Shown here in pieces: positions 9,807 to 19,053 of a stretch of DNA of 22,228 bases. The stretch covers positions 7,579-29,806 of the forward strand of contig BFEA01000443.1 in the NCBI GenBank assembly GCA_003427395.1, read 5' to 3'. The stretch comes from Chara braunii. Lineage: Eukaryota; Streptophyta; Charophyceae; Charales; Characeae. The position numbers were made by a program, and so were the translations under genes. The notes beneath the pieces were generated by a model that saw only the letters and a program-made list of their open reading frames with translations, made no database searches and had not been told where the DNA came from. The stretch's first letter is position 1; each line of letters opens with the position of its first letter.

Positions 9807-9848
9807 GCATGTGGACGGAGTATGACTAGGTAGGCGACAACGAGTACA
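9807..9848 (-). other. CCHC zinc knuckle of element A Gag
   Basis: The translation CTRCRLPSHTPSTC has the exact retroviral-type spacing C-x2-C-x4-H-x4-C. This is the nucleocapsid RNA-binding motif and marks the C-terminal end of Gag, directly before pol. Confidence 0.9.
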
Positions 9849-11120
9849 TATACATTGTGTATGGAAGTCCTCACTCTCCGCGATAGTCAATTGAGCCCGA
9901 GGAAAGACGTAGCCCGACGGGAGGGGCTGCTTTGTGACCCATGAGCGAGTCCTCGACGAGGAGGACTGGCACTGCCTCAGGAAAGCAGAGAAGGTGCGGG
10001 CGAGGTGCTCGTCCTGGTCGAGATCGTCACCATCCTCAAGAGACTGGGGGGCATGTCTCTGGTTGGGGTCACTATGGGATCCATCCGAACCAACACCCAG
10101 CGCTCGACAACTCGCAAAGCATAGTTTGGACACGGCAGAAGAAGGCGCGTCCAGGAACTCGGCGGGGGGAGTGGCGAGACGTGGAGAACTGTCGGGGCCG
10201 AGATGTGCCAGGGGCAGACGTGGTAGCAGGAGGTGCAACACCAGGCTCAGATGTAGAGCCCACAAGAGGTTCATAGGTGAGCTGGATAGCCCTGGCAATG
10301 TTGAAGGCCTCAGGGAGGGTGTGGATTGTGTATGACAGCATCTGAAGCTGGAAGGGTTGGGGTAACCCGACACGGAAACGCTAGACCATAGTGTCGTCGG
10401 CTATGAGGGAGGGGGGAATCTAGGCGCACGAGGTGGAATGTCATGATGTATGACTCTAAAGCATTGTTGCCACCAAGCCATCTAATCTCAGCGACCCGTG
10501 TGATCGGGTCACGAGTAGGCGTCGGGTGAGAGAAGTACTACTGGAGAAAATCACGAAACTCTACGTACGTCATACTTGCGTGAACGCCCTGCTAAGCACG
10601 AAGGGCGAAAAAGTTGCACCACGTGGAAGCCGCTCGAGCTGTGAAGCGAGCTGACATCTTCGTAGGCCATAAGTCCATGTTTACACCATGGTACTGAAGT
10701 TGGTCCTTGGTTGTGGTGATCCAACCTTGGAGTTCGGAGGCCTTGCCGTCAAACTGGGGGAGTCTGTTAGGGCGGTACCGAGGTACATAGGGCGGCGACT
10801 GATAATGAGGACGGAGGGGGAGGGCACACTGCGATAAGAGGACAAAGGAACTAGGGGCACCCGCAGGAGCACTAGACAAGGCAGGGAGCTGAGGCAAATC
10901 GCCGTGAGCCATCATGGTGGTCGGTGGAGGAAGAGTAAAGTGCATCGCAGCGGCCTGTGTCTGATGTTGCCGGTAGATGAAAGGGGCAGTAGGCTGTGCC
11001 GCGAGGTGGGGAGGCAAGGGTTTACCTCCTTGGAGCCGGCGGATGTGGTCGTGGGCCATGGCAAGTTGGCTTTGGAGCTCAACATTTTGTGTCCTCGGTG
11101 TCATAGGGGGGGGGGGGGGG

Positions 11121-11243
11121 NNNNNNNNNNNNNNNNNNNNNNNNNNNNNNNNNNNNNNNNNNNNNNNNNNNNNNNNNNNNNNNNNNNNNNNNNNNNNNNN
11201 NNNNNNNNNNNNNNNNNNNNNNNNNNNNNNNNNNNNNNNNNNN
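11121..11243. other. Assembly gap (123 N) at a G homopolymer
   Basis: The gap starts directly after a run of 15 G (11106-11120) and ends next to another short G run (11245-11250). Sequencing or assembly probably failed in the homopolymer. The gap size may be arbitrary. Any reading frame through this part of element A gag is unreliable. Confidence 0.95.
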
Positions 11244-12039
11244 TGGGGGGTGGTGAGGTAGGTGCCGTGGAAACTAAAATTGAGGAGGTAGCAGGGCACG
11301 ATGCCATGGGTCCTGAGGAGGAAAGTGCGGAGGTGGACACTTGGGAGGAAGGGATGGCTGCAGAAGAAGGGTGGGTAGGGGAGAAAGCATACCACCCATG
11401 GAAGAGACAAGCATGTAGCTGACGCCAACCGAAGAAGGAGAAGAAGTAGGCAGAGATGCTGATGATGCGGTTGGGGGGGGGGACTGTGGGATATCAGATT
11501 GGGGAGAGGGGAGGTGTGATCCACTAGGAGGATGTGTGTGGGAAGAGGAGGGGGGGGGAAGAGAGGAGGGAGGTGTGGTGGCACGCGACTCCATCTGTAA
11601 CATCCGGTCGGACAAAGTGTTGAAGTTGGTTTGCATGGCCGTGAATTAGGCCTCGAATGTGGCCCTATGTGCTGGAGGATGGCCAATACAGGGTCTGACT
11701 GGGTGGCGGGGCCCTAATTGGCGGCCGCAGGGATGGGAATCTCCGTCGAGTCAGGCATGGTGTCACGAGCTAGGAACGCAAGGCGTTCGCTGATAGAGCG
11801 GGAGGGACTTGCGAACTCAACACTTTGCATAGAGTCAGGGGATGAAGAAGATGAAGAGGGGGAACTAGGAACGGGGGGGCGCTCAATGGCAGCGATCGAC
11901 GCGTCAAAGCGAGCGAGTCGGTGTGCGACGCGGGCGTCTCGAGTGCTATTTTGGAGTGCACGTTGGTGGGTGTCATGGGGAGCCAGTGTGACACGCAGAG
12001 GGGGGGGTAGGCGACTGGGAAAAGAAGGCTCGTAGAAAT

Positions 12040-12646
12040 CGAATCTAACAAATTTATGAAGTTGAATGAAGAAGAATTTAGAGTCAGATTGAGGGAGGAA
12101 GAGGAAAATTCCCAATTGCAGCAAGAAAATGAGAGGAGATTTTCACAGAACGACGTGGGGCATAAAGGACAGCATGCATAAGACAATTACCAAGTCAAAA
12201 TAAAATTCTGAAATTCTTTGGACGTAAATTCGGAATTTAAAGGAAATTGAAGCAAATTCAAGGAATTTCAAAAATATTCGTAAAAATTTCCGAAAGTTTG
12301 GGGAGATGATAAAAGATGTAGAGATGAGTACAGAGGAGGATTTTAAATTCAAATGGAAAATTCCTTATTTCTGGAATTAAGAGAATTCCGAAGGTGATTT
12401 GAAATAAAAACAGGAGACTAATTCCTAATTGAAGAATTTACGTTGAAATGGCAGAAAAAATTTAATGACAGTTCAGTAAATTGAATTGGGAGGAATTTCA
12501 AAATTATTTAGATGAATTAATAAATTGTATCGACATGTTGTAAATTTAAGAAGAATTTCAAAAAAATTCCAAAAGAACTTCATAAAGAATTGCGGTTTTT
12601 GGAATTTTACGGGAGATATAAACTTATAAAGTAGAAGTAGGCTGGA
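12040..12646 (-). other. AT-rich leader of element A, proximal part
   Basis: No gene is seen. The sequence is AT-rich with many GAATTT/AAATTC strings and lies directly upstream of element A gag on the minus strand. DNA of the same character resumes at 21517 beyond element B, so the two stretches were probably contiguous before B inserted. Neither a primer-binding site nor an LTR end was recognised in it. Confidence 0.5.
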
Positions 12647-12883
12647 TGAAACGGTATTCACCAGTTCGCAGTAGCTGATGCGGATCCCAGGGCTCAATCC
12701 CTAGCCCCCACCTTACCTATGTACAGTATCTATGTCGACCCCTAGAGTTGAACCTGCAACATATGTATTTGTAACAGTTGGTAGGTTGTCGTAGGGTCCA
12801 TAGGTAGCAGGGCTTCGATCTGTAGACCTGTCGGGTAGGAGTCTCAGTCAGGTCTAGAAGTCGTAGTTGTAGCGCTCTCGAAG

Positions 12884-12976
12884 AGTCAAAGTCGTAGCTG
12901 CTACAGTTCAGAAAGGTCAAGGTCGTAGCTGCTACCGTTCAGAAAGGTCAAGGTCGTAGCTGCTACAGTACCGAAA
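12884..12976 (+). repeat. 31-bp minirepeat, three units in the 5' LTR
   Basis: Units at 12884-12914, 12915-12945 and 12946-12976 share a TCGTAGCTGCTAC core. The 3' LTR has two units (20811-20841 and 20842-20872). Repeats of this kind in the upstream half of an LTR often act as enhancer-like modules; that role is inference here. Confidence 0.9.
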
Positions 12977-13022
12977 GGCCAAGTCTACGGCCTTCCGGAA
13001 GGTCCGAGTAGTGGCCTTTCGG
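12971..13022. repeat. Nested palindrome in the 5' LTR
   Basis: CCGAAAGGCCA (12971-12981) is the perfect inverse of TGGCCTTTCGG (13012-13022). Between them lies the 12-bp palindrome CCTTCCGGAAGG at 12991-13002. The same arms are intact in the 3' LTR at 20867-20877 and 20908-20918, with the central palindrome also kept. Confidence 0.9.
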
Positions 13023-13627
13023 AGTTTCCCACCATCTGGCTGAGGCAAGTGGGCAAGTGGTGAGGCAAGTGGTGGAGTCTACCCGTGCTGAGTCAGCAGT
13101 TCCAGTCCTAGGCAGTCCTGGTCCAGTCAAGCAAGTACCGCACGAGAGTGAGTGCACTACGGGCATGGGAAAGGGGCTAGACCAACGAACTGCAGAAGTA
13201 AAAATCAAGAGGCAACGCCCAGCCATTCATTCATTCCTTCGTGAGCCATGCGGAAGTGCTGCCATAAGCGACTTATGCGAGGTGGTCTGCAGTGAGTCCG
13301 AGGACGAAGTGGGCGAGAGAGAAGGAGTGTAGCCATAGCGATAGGGTAGTAGTAGCCATAGCCGCCAGAGTTGTAGTTGGAGTTCAGTGTGTGTGTGTGT
13401 GTGTGTGTGTGTGTTCAGAGTATCGCGTGTGGGATATCCAGGGTGATCCTGTGTATGCTAACAGAGAGTTGTGTGGGCACTGAGTCGCCATAGCCATCGA
13501 AGTGAACCTGTATCTGAACTTTGTCTCGGCTACCATATCTCTGAGTTTGAGTGGGCGCTCATCGCCAGTTTGCTGCACACCTATTTGCATGCATGAGAAG
13601 TGTGAATGAGAGTGAGTTTGATTGCAT

Positions 13628-13645
13628 TGGTATCGGAGCTGGTAC
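13628..13645 (+). promoter_or_regulatory. Primer-binding site, initiator Met tRNA type
   Basis: TGGTATCGGAGCTGG begins one base after the 5' LTR. It differs at one base in its first 12 from the usual plant complement of the initiator Met tRNA 3' end. The tRNA would prime minus-strand DNA synthesis here. Confidence 0.88.
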
Positions 13646-13795
13646 CCGTTATTCCACGCGCATCGTCGTGTGCCGCAGGTAGCTACACGCCATAGCTAAG
13701 GTGGCCATCGAGAGAAGAAGTCCTCCATAGCGGACCCGGAGGTTAAAGAAGCCGCCGCGCACATCTGCAGAGGACCACAACGAAGAAGAAGACAG

Positions 13796-13800
<5 letters not shown>

Positions 13801-13858
<58 letters not shown>
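13801..13858 (+). repeat. GA microsatellite, 29 units
   Basis: An uninterrupted run of 29 GA dinucleotides in the leader of element B. GAGA tracts can bind plant BBR/BPC factors, but an uninterrupted run in a dead element is more simply explained by slippage. Confidence 0.95.
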
Positions 13859-13861
<3 letters not shown>

Positions 13862-14149
13862 GCGATACAAGTTTGGTTGTCACTTACCTGTGAAGTGTGT
13901 TGTGCAGTCCCATGAAGTGAGAGGCGGCCATAGCCACGGACCTCGACCACAGAGAAACGAAGCAGGGTGAAAGAGAAGACAGAGGAGGAGACTGAGGAAG
14001 GTGAAAGAAGCCATAGTCGAGGAGGTGAAGGGAGAGACGAAAAAAAAAAAAAAAAAAGAAGACAACAGGGGTGAAGAGAAAGGAGGCGAGGTAGGGAGAA
14101 GGAAGGAAAAGAGTGGCGACGAAGGTGAAGCCGGCCGCCATAGCCGGAG

Positions 14150-14292
14150 TTGACCGGAGGTGTAAACCGGCGTTGACCGGCGTTGACCGGGAGTTGACCG
14201 GAGGTGTTGACCGGGGTTGACCAGGTGTTGTTTGGGGATTGACTGCAGCGTTGACCGAGCGTTGACCAAGGTGTTGACCAAGGTCGTTGACC
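14150..14292 (+). promoter_or_regulatory. Phased array of W-box cores (TTGACC/T) in the leader
   Basis: TTGACC starts at 14150, 14173, 14183, 14194, 14207, 14217, 14251, 14262, 14274 and 14287, and TTGACT starts at 14239. The two gaps of 22-23 bases hold decayed versions (near 14163 and at 14228), so spacing is 10-13 bases throughout, about one helical turn, all in one orientation. TTGAC(C/T) is the known binding core of plant WRKY factors. A further TTGACC is at 14473. Binding is inference; a simple minisatellite would look the same. Confidence 0.7.
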
Positions 14293-14905
14293 ACTTGTTT
14301 CACCAAGCTGGAGCCGGTAGAATCTCGCCAAGCCTTCAGCCTATCCCCTCGCCCTATGGATGTGCACACACCCTGTGGTACTTGCTGAGCCAAGTTTGTT
14401 TGTCTCTTCTTTCTGCATTGAGACTCTTCTGTCCTAGGTCATAGAACTCTGTGGATGAAGGATAGGGCCTTGTTGACCAAGCCCACACGGGATGAGTAGG
14501 GCTAAAGACTATGTCTGACGACTCGACTGTCCCGAAGGACACGAACCCTCCCAAGGACCGGTACTGACTAGCGGGCTGCTCGGTGTGGCACGGTAGGCCC
14601 AAAATCCAAGCTGTGGACTGCACAACAGGCTATCTAAGTGTTGAGAAGACCTGCTGATCGCGTCGTCCTGTCTGCGACGTTAAATAATTCCTGAGGAGTT
14701 ACGTGGGATCTCCTTAAATGCCTCCTGATCAGCAATAGGTCTTCTAGTGACAACCTTAGAGTAGGTCTAAGCTAGAGACCCTAGTTGACAGGATCCTACC
14801 TGGATTCTGTAAGTCCTTAGATTGAGTCAGTAGGTGAGTCAGTCAGGGGGAGTATAGTCTAAGTGGTGAGGAGTCGAACCGCTGTCTGGTTGTGCATCAA
14901 TCACC

Positions 14906-16885
14906 ATGGTTGATACCCATAGTGGGAAGAGTACTGCCCGCTCCGAGGCCGAGCAAGCCCGGATTGCCACCCTTTTGAGAGAGAAAAAGGAGAAGAAGGA
15001 GCTCCTTAAGCAGGCGAAGTTAAAGGCCATTGAGGAGGAGCAGGCGGCGAAGAAGAAGAGATTGGAGGAGGAGATGTTGCAATTTCAGAAGGAGAAGATG
15101 TTGCAAATACAGTTAGAGGAGGAGGAAAGAAGAAGGGCTGCAGAAGAAGAAGCAGCAGCAGAGGAGGAGGAAGAAGAAGAAGAAGAGCCCTTTGAAAGAA
15201 GGCGTGGAGAAGCGAGAGGGGAAGCTAGTGGCACGAAGGAGGACGACAGGTGGAGGGAGAAGAAGATTAGTGAATGGGTGGCTAACTTATCTTTGGGAGA
15301 AGATGAAGAGGCACAATTATATGTGCCGCAGGAGGAGAGGGAGGCGTTTGCCAGGGCATTGGAGTTAATAGAGGATCCCATGGAACCCCAGGCGACAGAG
15401 GATGAGAAAAAATTGGAGTGGAAGTTGAAGATGATGAGGGAAAAGAAGAGAAGGAGGGAGGAAGCCAACATAATAGCCGGGGAGGTTGAGCGAGTGCGAA
15501 CCGACAGCCAGGAGCTGCAGGCCCGGACAGAGGTTTCTGCCAAATTAGATAAGATGATGGGATTCCTGGAAATCTTGAGTGGGGCCTGGCTGAAGGAGCA
15601 CCAGGCCCGTAAGGGTCAAGAGGTGACCCTGCAAGCAATGCGATCTCGGTTTAGAGAGTTTGCGAGCGACGTGGTGAGCCACGTCGGGACCAAAATTAGG
15701 AGATTGAGGGATGGCGTAGACAAGTTCTGCGCTGGCGCCATTGAGACCGCTAAAGTTGTGGCCACAACAGAGGCCACGACGCATCCCCGCAAAGAGCAAG
15801 TCAAGTTGAAATTCCCTTACCCATATAGCGAGAAGAAAGAGGAAAATTTCGAGAACTGAGAGGCCAACATAAACACCTATGTCTGCATATTGCCCCCGAG
15901 GAACAAGTCCTCGTTGCCTTCCACGCTCTAACGGACGAAGCAGCTAGCTTCGCGAGGTCCCTCACCCGTGCCGCAGATTGCGAGCACACCATGATCGCAT
16001 ATTCCAGGCTTACCCCCTTCGCTACTTTCCTCCAACTCCTGCGCGAGAGGTTTGCTGACGTCACTAGAGGCGTCAGGGCCTCCGATAAGCTCCAAACCAT
16101 CCATTCACGACAGTGGAGGACTGCGAGAGAACTCAAAGCTGTCATGGACGACTTGGTAGCCGTCTCGGACCATGGGGTCACTGAGACCCAGTTGGTCCAA
16201 TTGTTCTATCGTGCCATGCCAGAGCCCTTACGAGGGTACTTCTTTGACAAGACCCAGGGAAGTGGTCTTGTTTGAGGCCAAGTCCATGCCAGTTTCCACT
16301 TTCTGGCACAAGGACTTAGACAAGGGAAAGAAGTGGAAAGGGCGTACCATCTCTGGTCAGGTTAGGGCCAAGGATCATATGATCCTTACGTTGGAAGAAG
16401 GTGGTACTGACGAGGTCCCTTACAGTCAGATTGAGTGGGGCCTCGAGGAGGAGGACAGTAGCGTAGGTCAGGGGAGGTCCTATGCTGCTGTCGTGGCTGG
16501 AGGGAGGCCGCAAGGTAGTGGAGGAGGCCAGGGCCAAAGGGGCCAGGCCATGGGAGGCCGAGGATCGGGCGCACAGGGGGTTGGCGGTCAAGGGAACTGT
16601 CAAGCGGGAGGTAGGGGTCAAGGTCCCCCGCCAAATCGTCAAGGTCCTAGTCGGTCCCCACAGAGACAAGGTGGACGATCACCTCAAAGGAGAGGAGGTT
16701 GGCACCCAGGTTGGCCGCAAGGCTGGCCCTGGGAAGACCTGGGCGTAGATAAGAAAGTGTGGCAACAACGAATGGAGCAGGGGCAATGCATTTACTGTGG
16801 TGACCCTGCCCACATAATCAAATATTGTCCGAAGTATAGACAGGCCCATTGGGCTGCCCAAGAGTCGAAAGGCAGCCGCCGGTAG
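14906..16885 (+). pseudogene. Element B gag with acidic coiled-coil N-terminus and CCHC knuckle, broken
   Basis: The start is an ATG in good context (ACCATGG) at 14906. Residues 1 to about 100 are a charged Lys/Glu-rich helix with long Glu runs, predicted coiled coil, unusual in length for gypsy Gag. A capsid-like part follows (HALTDEAASFARSL, FADVTRGVRASDKLQTI, LVQLFYRAMPEPLRGYF). Then come a Gly/Gln/Arg-rich segment and a CCHC knuckle CIYCGDPAHIIKYC at 16787-16828. A TGA at 15857-15859, a frameshift near 15885 and a compensating frameshift near 16255 break it. It ends with TAG at 16883-16885, overlapping pol, which lies in the -1 frame relative to the gag end. Gag would build the particle and bind RNA. 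Confidence 0.88.
16787..16828 (+). other. CCHC zinc knuckle of element B Gag
   Basis: The spacing is exactly C-x2-C-x4-H-x4-C, preceded by the WQQRMEQGQ block. It is the nucleic-acid-binding nucleocapsid motif near the end of Gag. Confidence 0.92.
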
Positions 16886-18459
16886 GGGTCGCAACTGCCC
16901 CTACTATTAGGCCATGTGGGGAAGCGAGCGTGCGTGTACAAGAAACTCCCACACCACAGGAGCCTTCGACAGAGGTTGCAGGCTCATGCCTAGTTAGCTG
17001 TCCAGAGACTGCTTGTGTTAGCGTCTCTCTAGGCACGTCCCTCACATATGTGGCAGAGGAATTGAAGGAGAGGATGCCTGTCTGGGCCAAGATGAAGGAA
17101 GATAGTAAAGGGCAGTTTGTCCTAGTGGATGTAGAAGTTTTCAGAAGTAGAGTTGGGGCCCTTATAAACTCAGTGGCCACCCGTAGTTATATTAGCCGTA
17201 GAGCGCTGAAAAAGTTGAGGCTAGGATTGAAAGTCCAGAAGTTAGAAGACCCCATAGTTAGTGTCCTCGCAGACAACCACACTATGCGAGTTGAGGACTA
17301 CGTAGAGGGAGTCCAAGCGTATTTCCGCCTCGAGAAAGATGGGAAGGTGGAGAAAGTTTTCCATCCCCTGATTCTCCTCGTTCAGGATGACCTTCCTTTT
17401 GACATAGTCATAGGTATGGACTGGGGAGAGGCAGCGGGGGCCACACTCCACTTAAGAGAGCATGAGTGTAGGCTCCCTACTCCGTCAGGCGAAGTTAAGA
17501 CAGCTCGTCTGCTCCATGTGTTTGGAGTAGATAACCCCTTGGCACATTGCTGCCTCAGTGCTCCCGCGTTCACGCGATTAGTGAGAAAGGAGCAATTAGA
17601 GGATCAGGTCTTCGTAGTGTATGTAAGGCCTGTCACTGAGACGAAGCAAAAGGACGGTTTCACGGATCCAGCCATTGCCAAGCTGCTGGAAGAGTTTAAA
17701 GATCTCTCAGAGCCGCCGACAGGAGTAGTGCCGCGGCCGATCCAGCACAGGATAGAGATAAAGCCTGGCGGTAGAACTCCTAAAGGTGCAATCTACAGGA
17801 TGTCCCCTAGAGAGGTAGAGGAGATAAGCAAGCAATTAGACGAGTTCCTTGAGAAGGGTTGGATTAGGCCCAGTTCGTCTCCTTTTGGAGCACCAGTTTT
17901 ATTTGTCCCCAAGAAGGAAGGAGAGCTGCGCATTTGTATAAACTATAGGGGTCTGAATGCTATCACAGTCAAGAATGTTGAACCATTGCCCAAGATAGAC
18001 GATCTCTTAGATCGGGCACAGGGTTGCGAGTATTTCTCAAAGATAGATTTAAAGTCTGGATATCATCAAATAGAAGTCGATCTTGATGACCAGTACAAGA
18101 CTGCGTTCCGGACTAGATATGGGCATTATGAGTTCATAGTGATGCCCTTTGGACTGACCAATGCGCCAACTACGTTTCAGCGATGTATGAATGACCTGTT
18201 TAGGCCTTGGTTAGATAGATTTGTCGTAGTGTATCTAGACGACATCTTAGTTTTCAGTAGGACCCTCCAGGAACATCAGGGTCATTTGAGGCAGGTCTTG
18301 GAGAAGCTCAGAGAGGCTAACTTCAAGATCAACGCACAGAAGTGTGAATGGGCCAAGACACGAGTTTTGTACTTGGGCCACGTGTTAGACGGAGATGGCA
18401 TTAAGCCTGAGGATAGTAAGATAGTGGCAATTAGAGACTGGTTGACGCCCCACAAATGA
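16849..18459 (+). pseudogene. Element B protease and reverse transcriptase, broken
   Basis: The left limit marks the open frame, not a proven start; pol probably began by -1 frameshifting from gag. The protease active site, expected as Asp-Ser-Gly, reads Asn-Ser-Val (ALINSVATRSYI; Asn at 17167-17169, Val at 17173-17175), so catalysis is lost. The downstream IVIGMDWG block is normal. RT is well preserved: GWIRPSSSPFGAPVLFV, YRGLNAITVKN, KIDLKSGYHQI, VMPFGLTNAPTTFQ and the catalytic YLDD at 18232-18243, then the thumb region to LYLGHVL. The frame ends at a TGA (18457-18459) caused by a one-base shift near 18450; the next domain continues in another frame. RT would make element DNA from RNA. Confidence 0.92.
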
Positions 18460-19050
18460 CTGAGTTGCGGTCGTTCCTAGGCTTAGCTAACTACCATAGG
18501 AAATTCGTGAGGAACTTCTCCACTATCGCCGCTCCCCTTCGCAGATTGCTCAAGAAAGAGGCAATCTGGCAATGAGACAAAGATTGTACGTCTGCGCTGA
18601 AGAAGTTAAAGCGCGCATTGATAGAGTACCCTATCCTCGAAGTGGCAGATCCGTCCTTGGCATTTGTCATCACCACGGACGCGAGTCAATATGGTATAGG
18701 CGCAGTGTTACAGCAAGACGACGACAATGGCTATAGACCCGTAGAGTTCATGTCAGCGAGGATGCCCTCAAAGAAGGCTGCTACCTCGATGTACGAAAGA
18801 GAACTCTACGCTCTCAGGCAGGCTTTAAAGCACTAGAAGCACTACCTGCTTAGGAGGCACTTCAAAGTGTACTCCGACCACGAGACTCTTAGATGGTTGA
18901 AGACACAGGCCAAAATCCGCTGAGATAGTCCAGTACGATTTTGAGCTCAAGCCAGTTAAGGGCAAGTACAATGTAGTTGCGGATGCTCTGAGTAGAAGGT
19001 CAGACTACTTTGGAGTCATAGTTCACTATCTGGACATAGGGCGTGACCTG
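18456..19050 (+). pseudogene. Element B RNase H, broken
   Basis: The frame resumes at [17 protein letters not shown], the connection region after RT. RNase H blocks follow: TTDASQYGIGAVL (first Asp), MYERELYAL (Glu), YSDHETLRWL (Asp) and NVVADALSRR (last Asp). A TGA at 18573-18575 and a TAG at 18834-18836 both sit where the family usually has Trp. A deletion with frameshift near 18915-18930 removes the segment between the third and fourth catalytic blocks. RNase H would remove the RNA strand during reverse transcription. Confidence 0.88.
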
Positions 19051-19053
19051 TAA

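Larger units (their letters stand above)
9714..11830 (-). pseudogene. Element A gag (capsid and nucleocapsid), broken
   Basis: Gag forms the virus-like particle and packages RNA. The start is uncertain; an in-frame ATG lies at 11828-11830 (MQSVEF), and open sequence extends further upstream. The N-terminal part is Pro/Ser-rich with a short helix-forming stretch (MQTNFNTLSDRMLQ). The capsid-like core reads NRLPQFDGKASELQGWI and later ALESYIMTFHL. A CCHC zinc knuckle of spacing C-x2-C-x4-H-x4-C lies at 9807-9848. Stops occur at 11714-11716, 11646-11648, 10592-10594, 10538-10540 and 10381-10383. Frameshifts lie near 11665, 10412 and 10170. A 123-base N gap interrupts the Pro-rich part. The final TAA overlaps the pol ATG. 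Confidence 0.85.
4987..12646 (-). mobile_element. Element A: degenerate Ty3/gypsy chromovirus (visible part)
   Basis: On the minus strand the order is gag (CCHC knuckle), protease, reverse transcriptase, RNase H, integrase, chromodomain. This is the Ty3/gypsy order, and the chromodomain places it in the chromovirus branch. It is dead: nine in-frame nonsense codons, at least four frameshifts and a lost protease active site. Neither LTR nor primer-binding site could be identified. Element B interrupts its upstream side at 12646, and the AT-rich sequence resumes at 21517. The gag-proximal limit is uncertain. Confidence 0.85.
12647..13626 (+). repeat. 5' LTR of element B (980 bp)
   Basis: It starts TGAAACGG and ends GATTGCA, matching the copy at 20574-21516 along its whole length. 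The first 250 or so aligned bases show 10 differences, all transitions. Length differences come largely from one extra 31-bp unit and a longer GT microsatellite (14 GT at 13387-13414). The LTR should carry the promoter and polyadenylation signals, but I cannot place a convincing TATA box. Confidence 0.95.
13646..14905 (+). other. Leader (5' untranslated region) of element B
   Basis: About 1.26 kb between the primer-binding site and the gag start. It holds a 58-bp GA microsatellite (13801-13858), an 18-base A run (14040-14057) and the TTGACC array (14150-14292). Open frames here on both strands are low-complexity by-products of these repeats. Packaging and dimerisation signals are expected in such a leader but cannot be identified by eye. 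Confidence 0.8.

Noticed and set aside
9464-10335. + strand frames opposite element A gag and pol (for example 9464-9829, 9934-10335)
   Set aside because: Antisense shadows of the GC-rich coding region, with no motifs of their own.
12681-12712. tRNA-like T-arm string (GGGCTCAATCCCTAGCCCCCA) in the LTR, also in the 3' LTR, suggesting a tRNA or SINE
   Set aside because: No A box, anticodon arm or acceptor stem can be formed around it. It lies inside an LTR that is well defined by its partner.
13649-13870. Minus-strand frame with a long Ser-Leu run
   Set aside because: Produced by the GA microsatellite.
13880-14393. Minus-strand open frames rich in Ser, Thr, Pro, Val and Asn (131-211 residues)
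   Set aside because: They are the reverse reading of the TTGACC array and purine-rich leader of element B. The composition follows the repeat and there is no domain.
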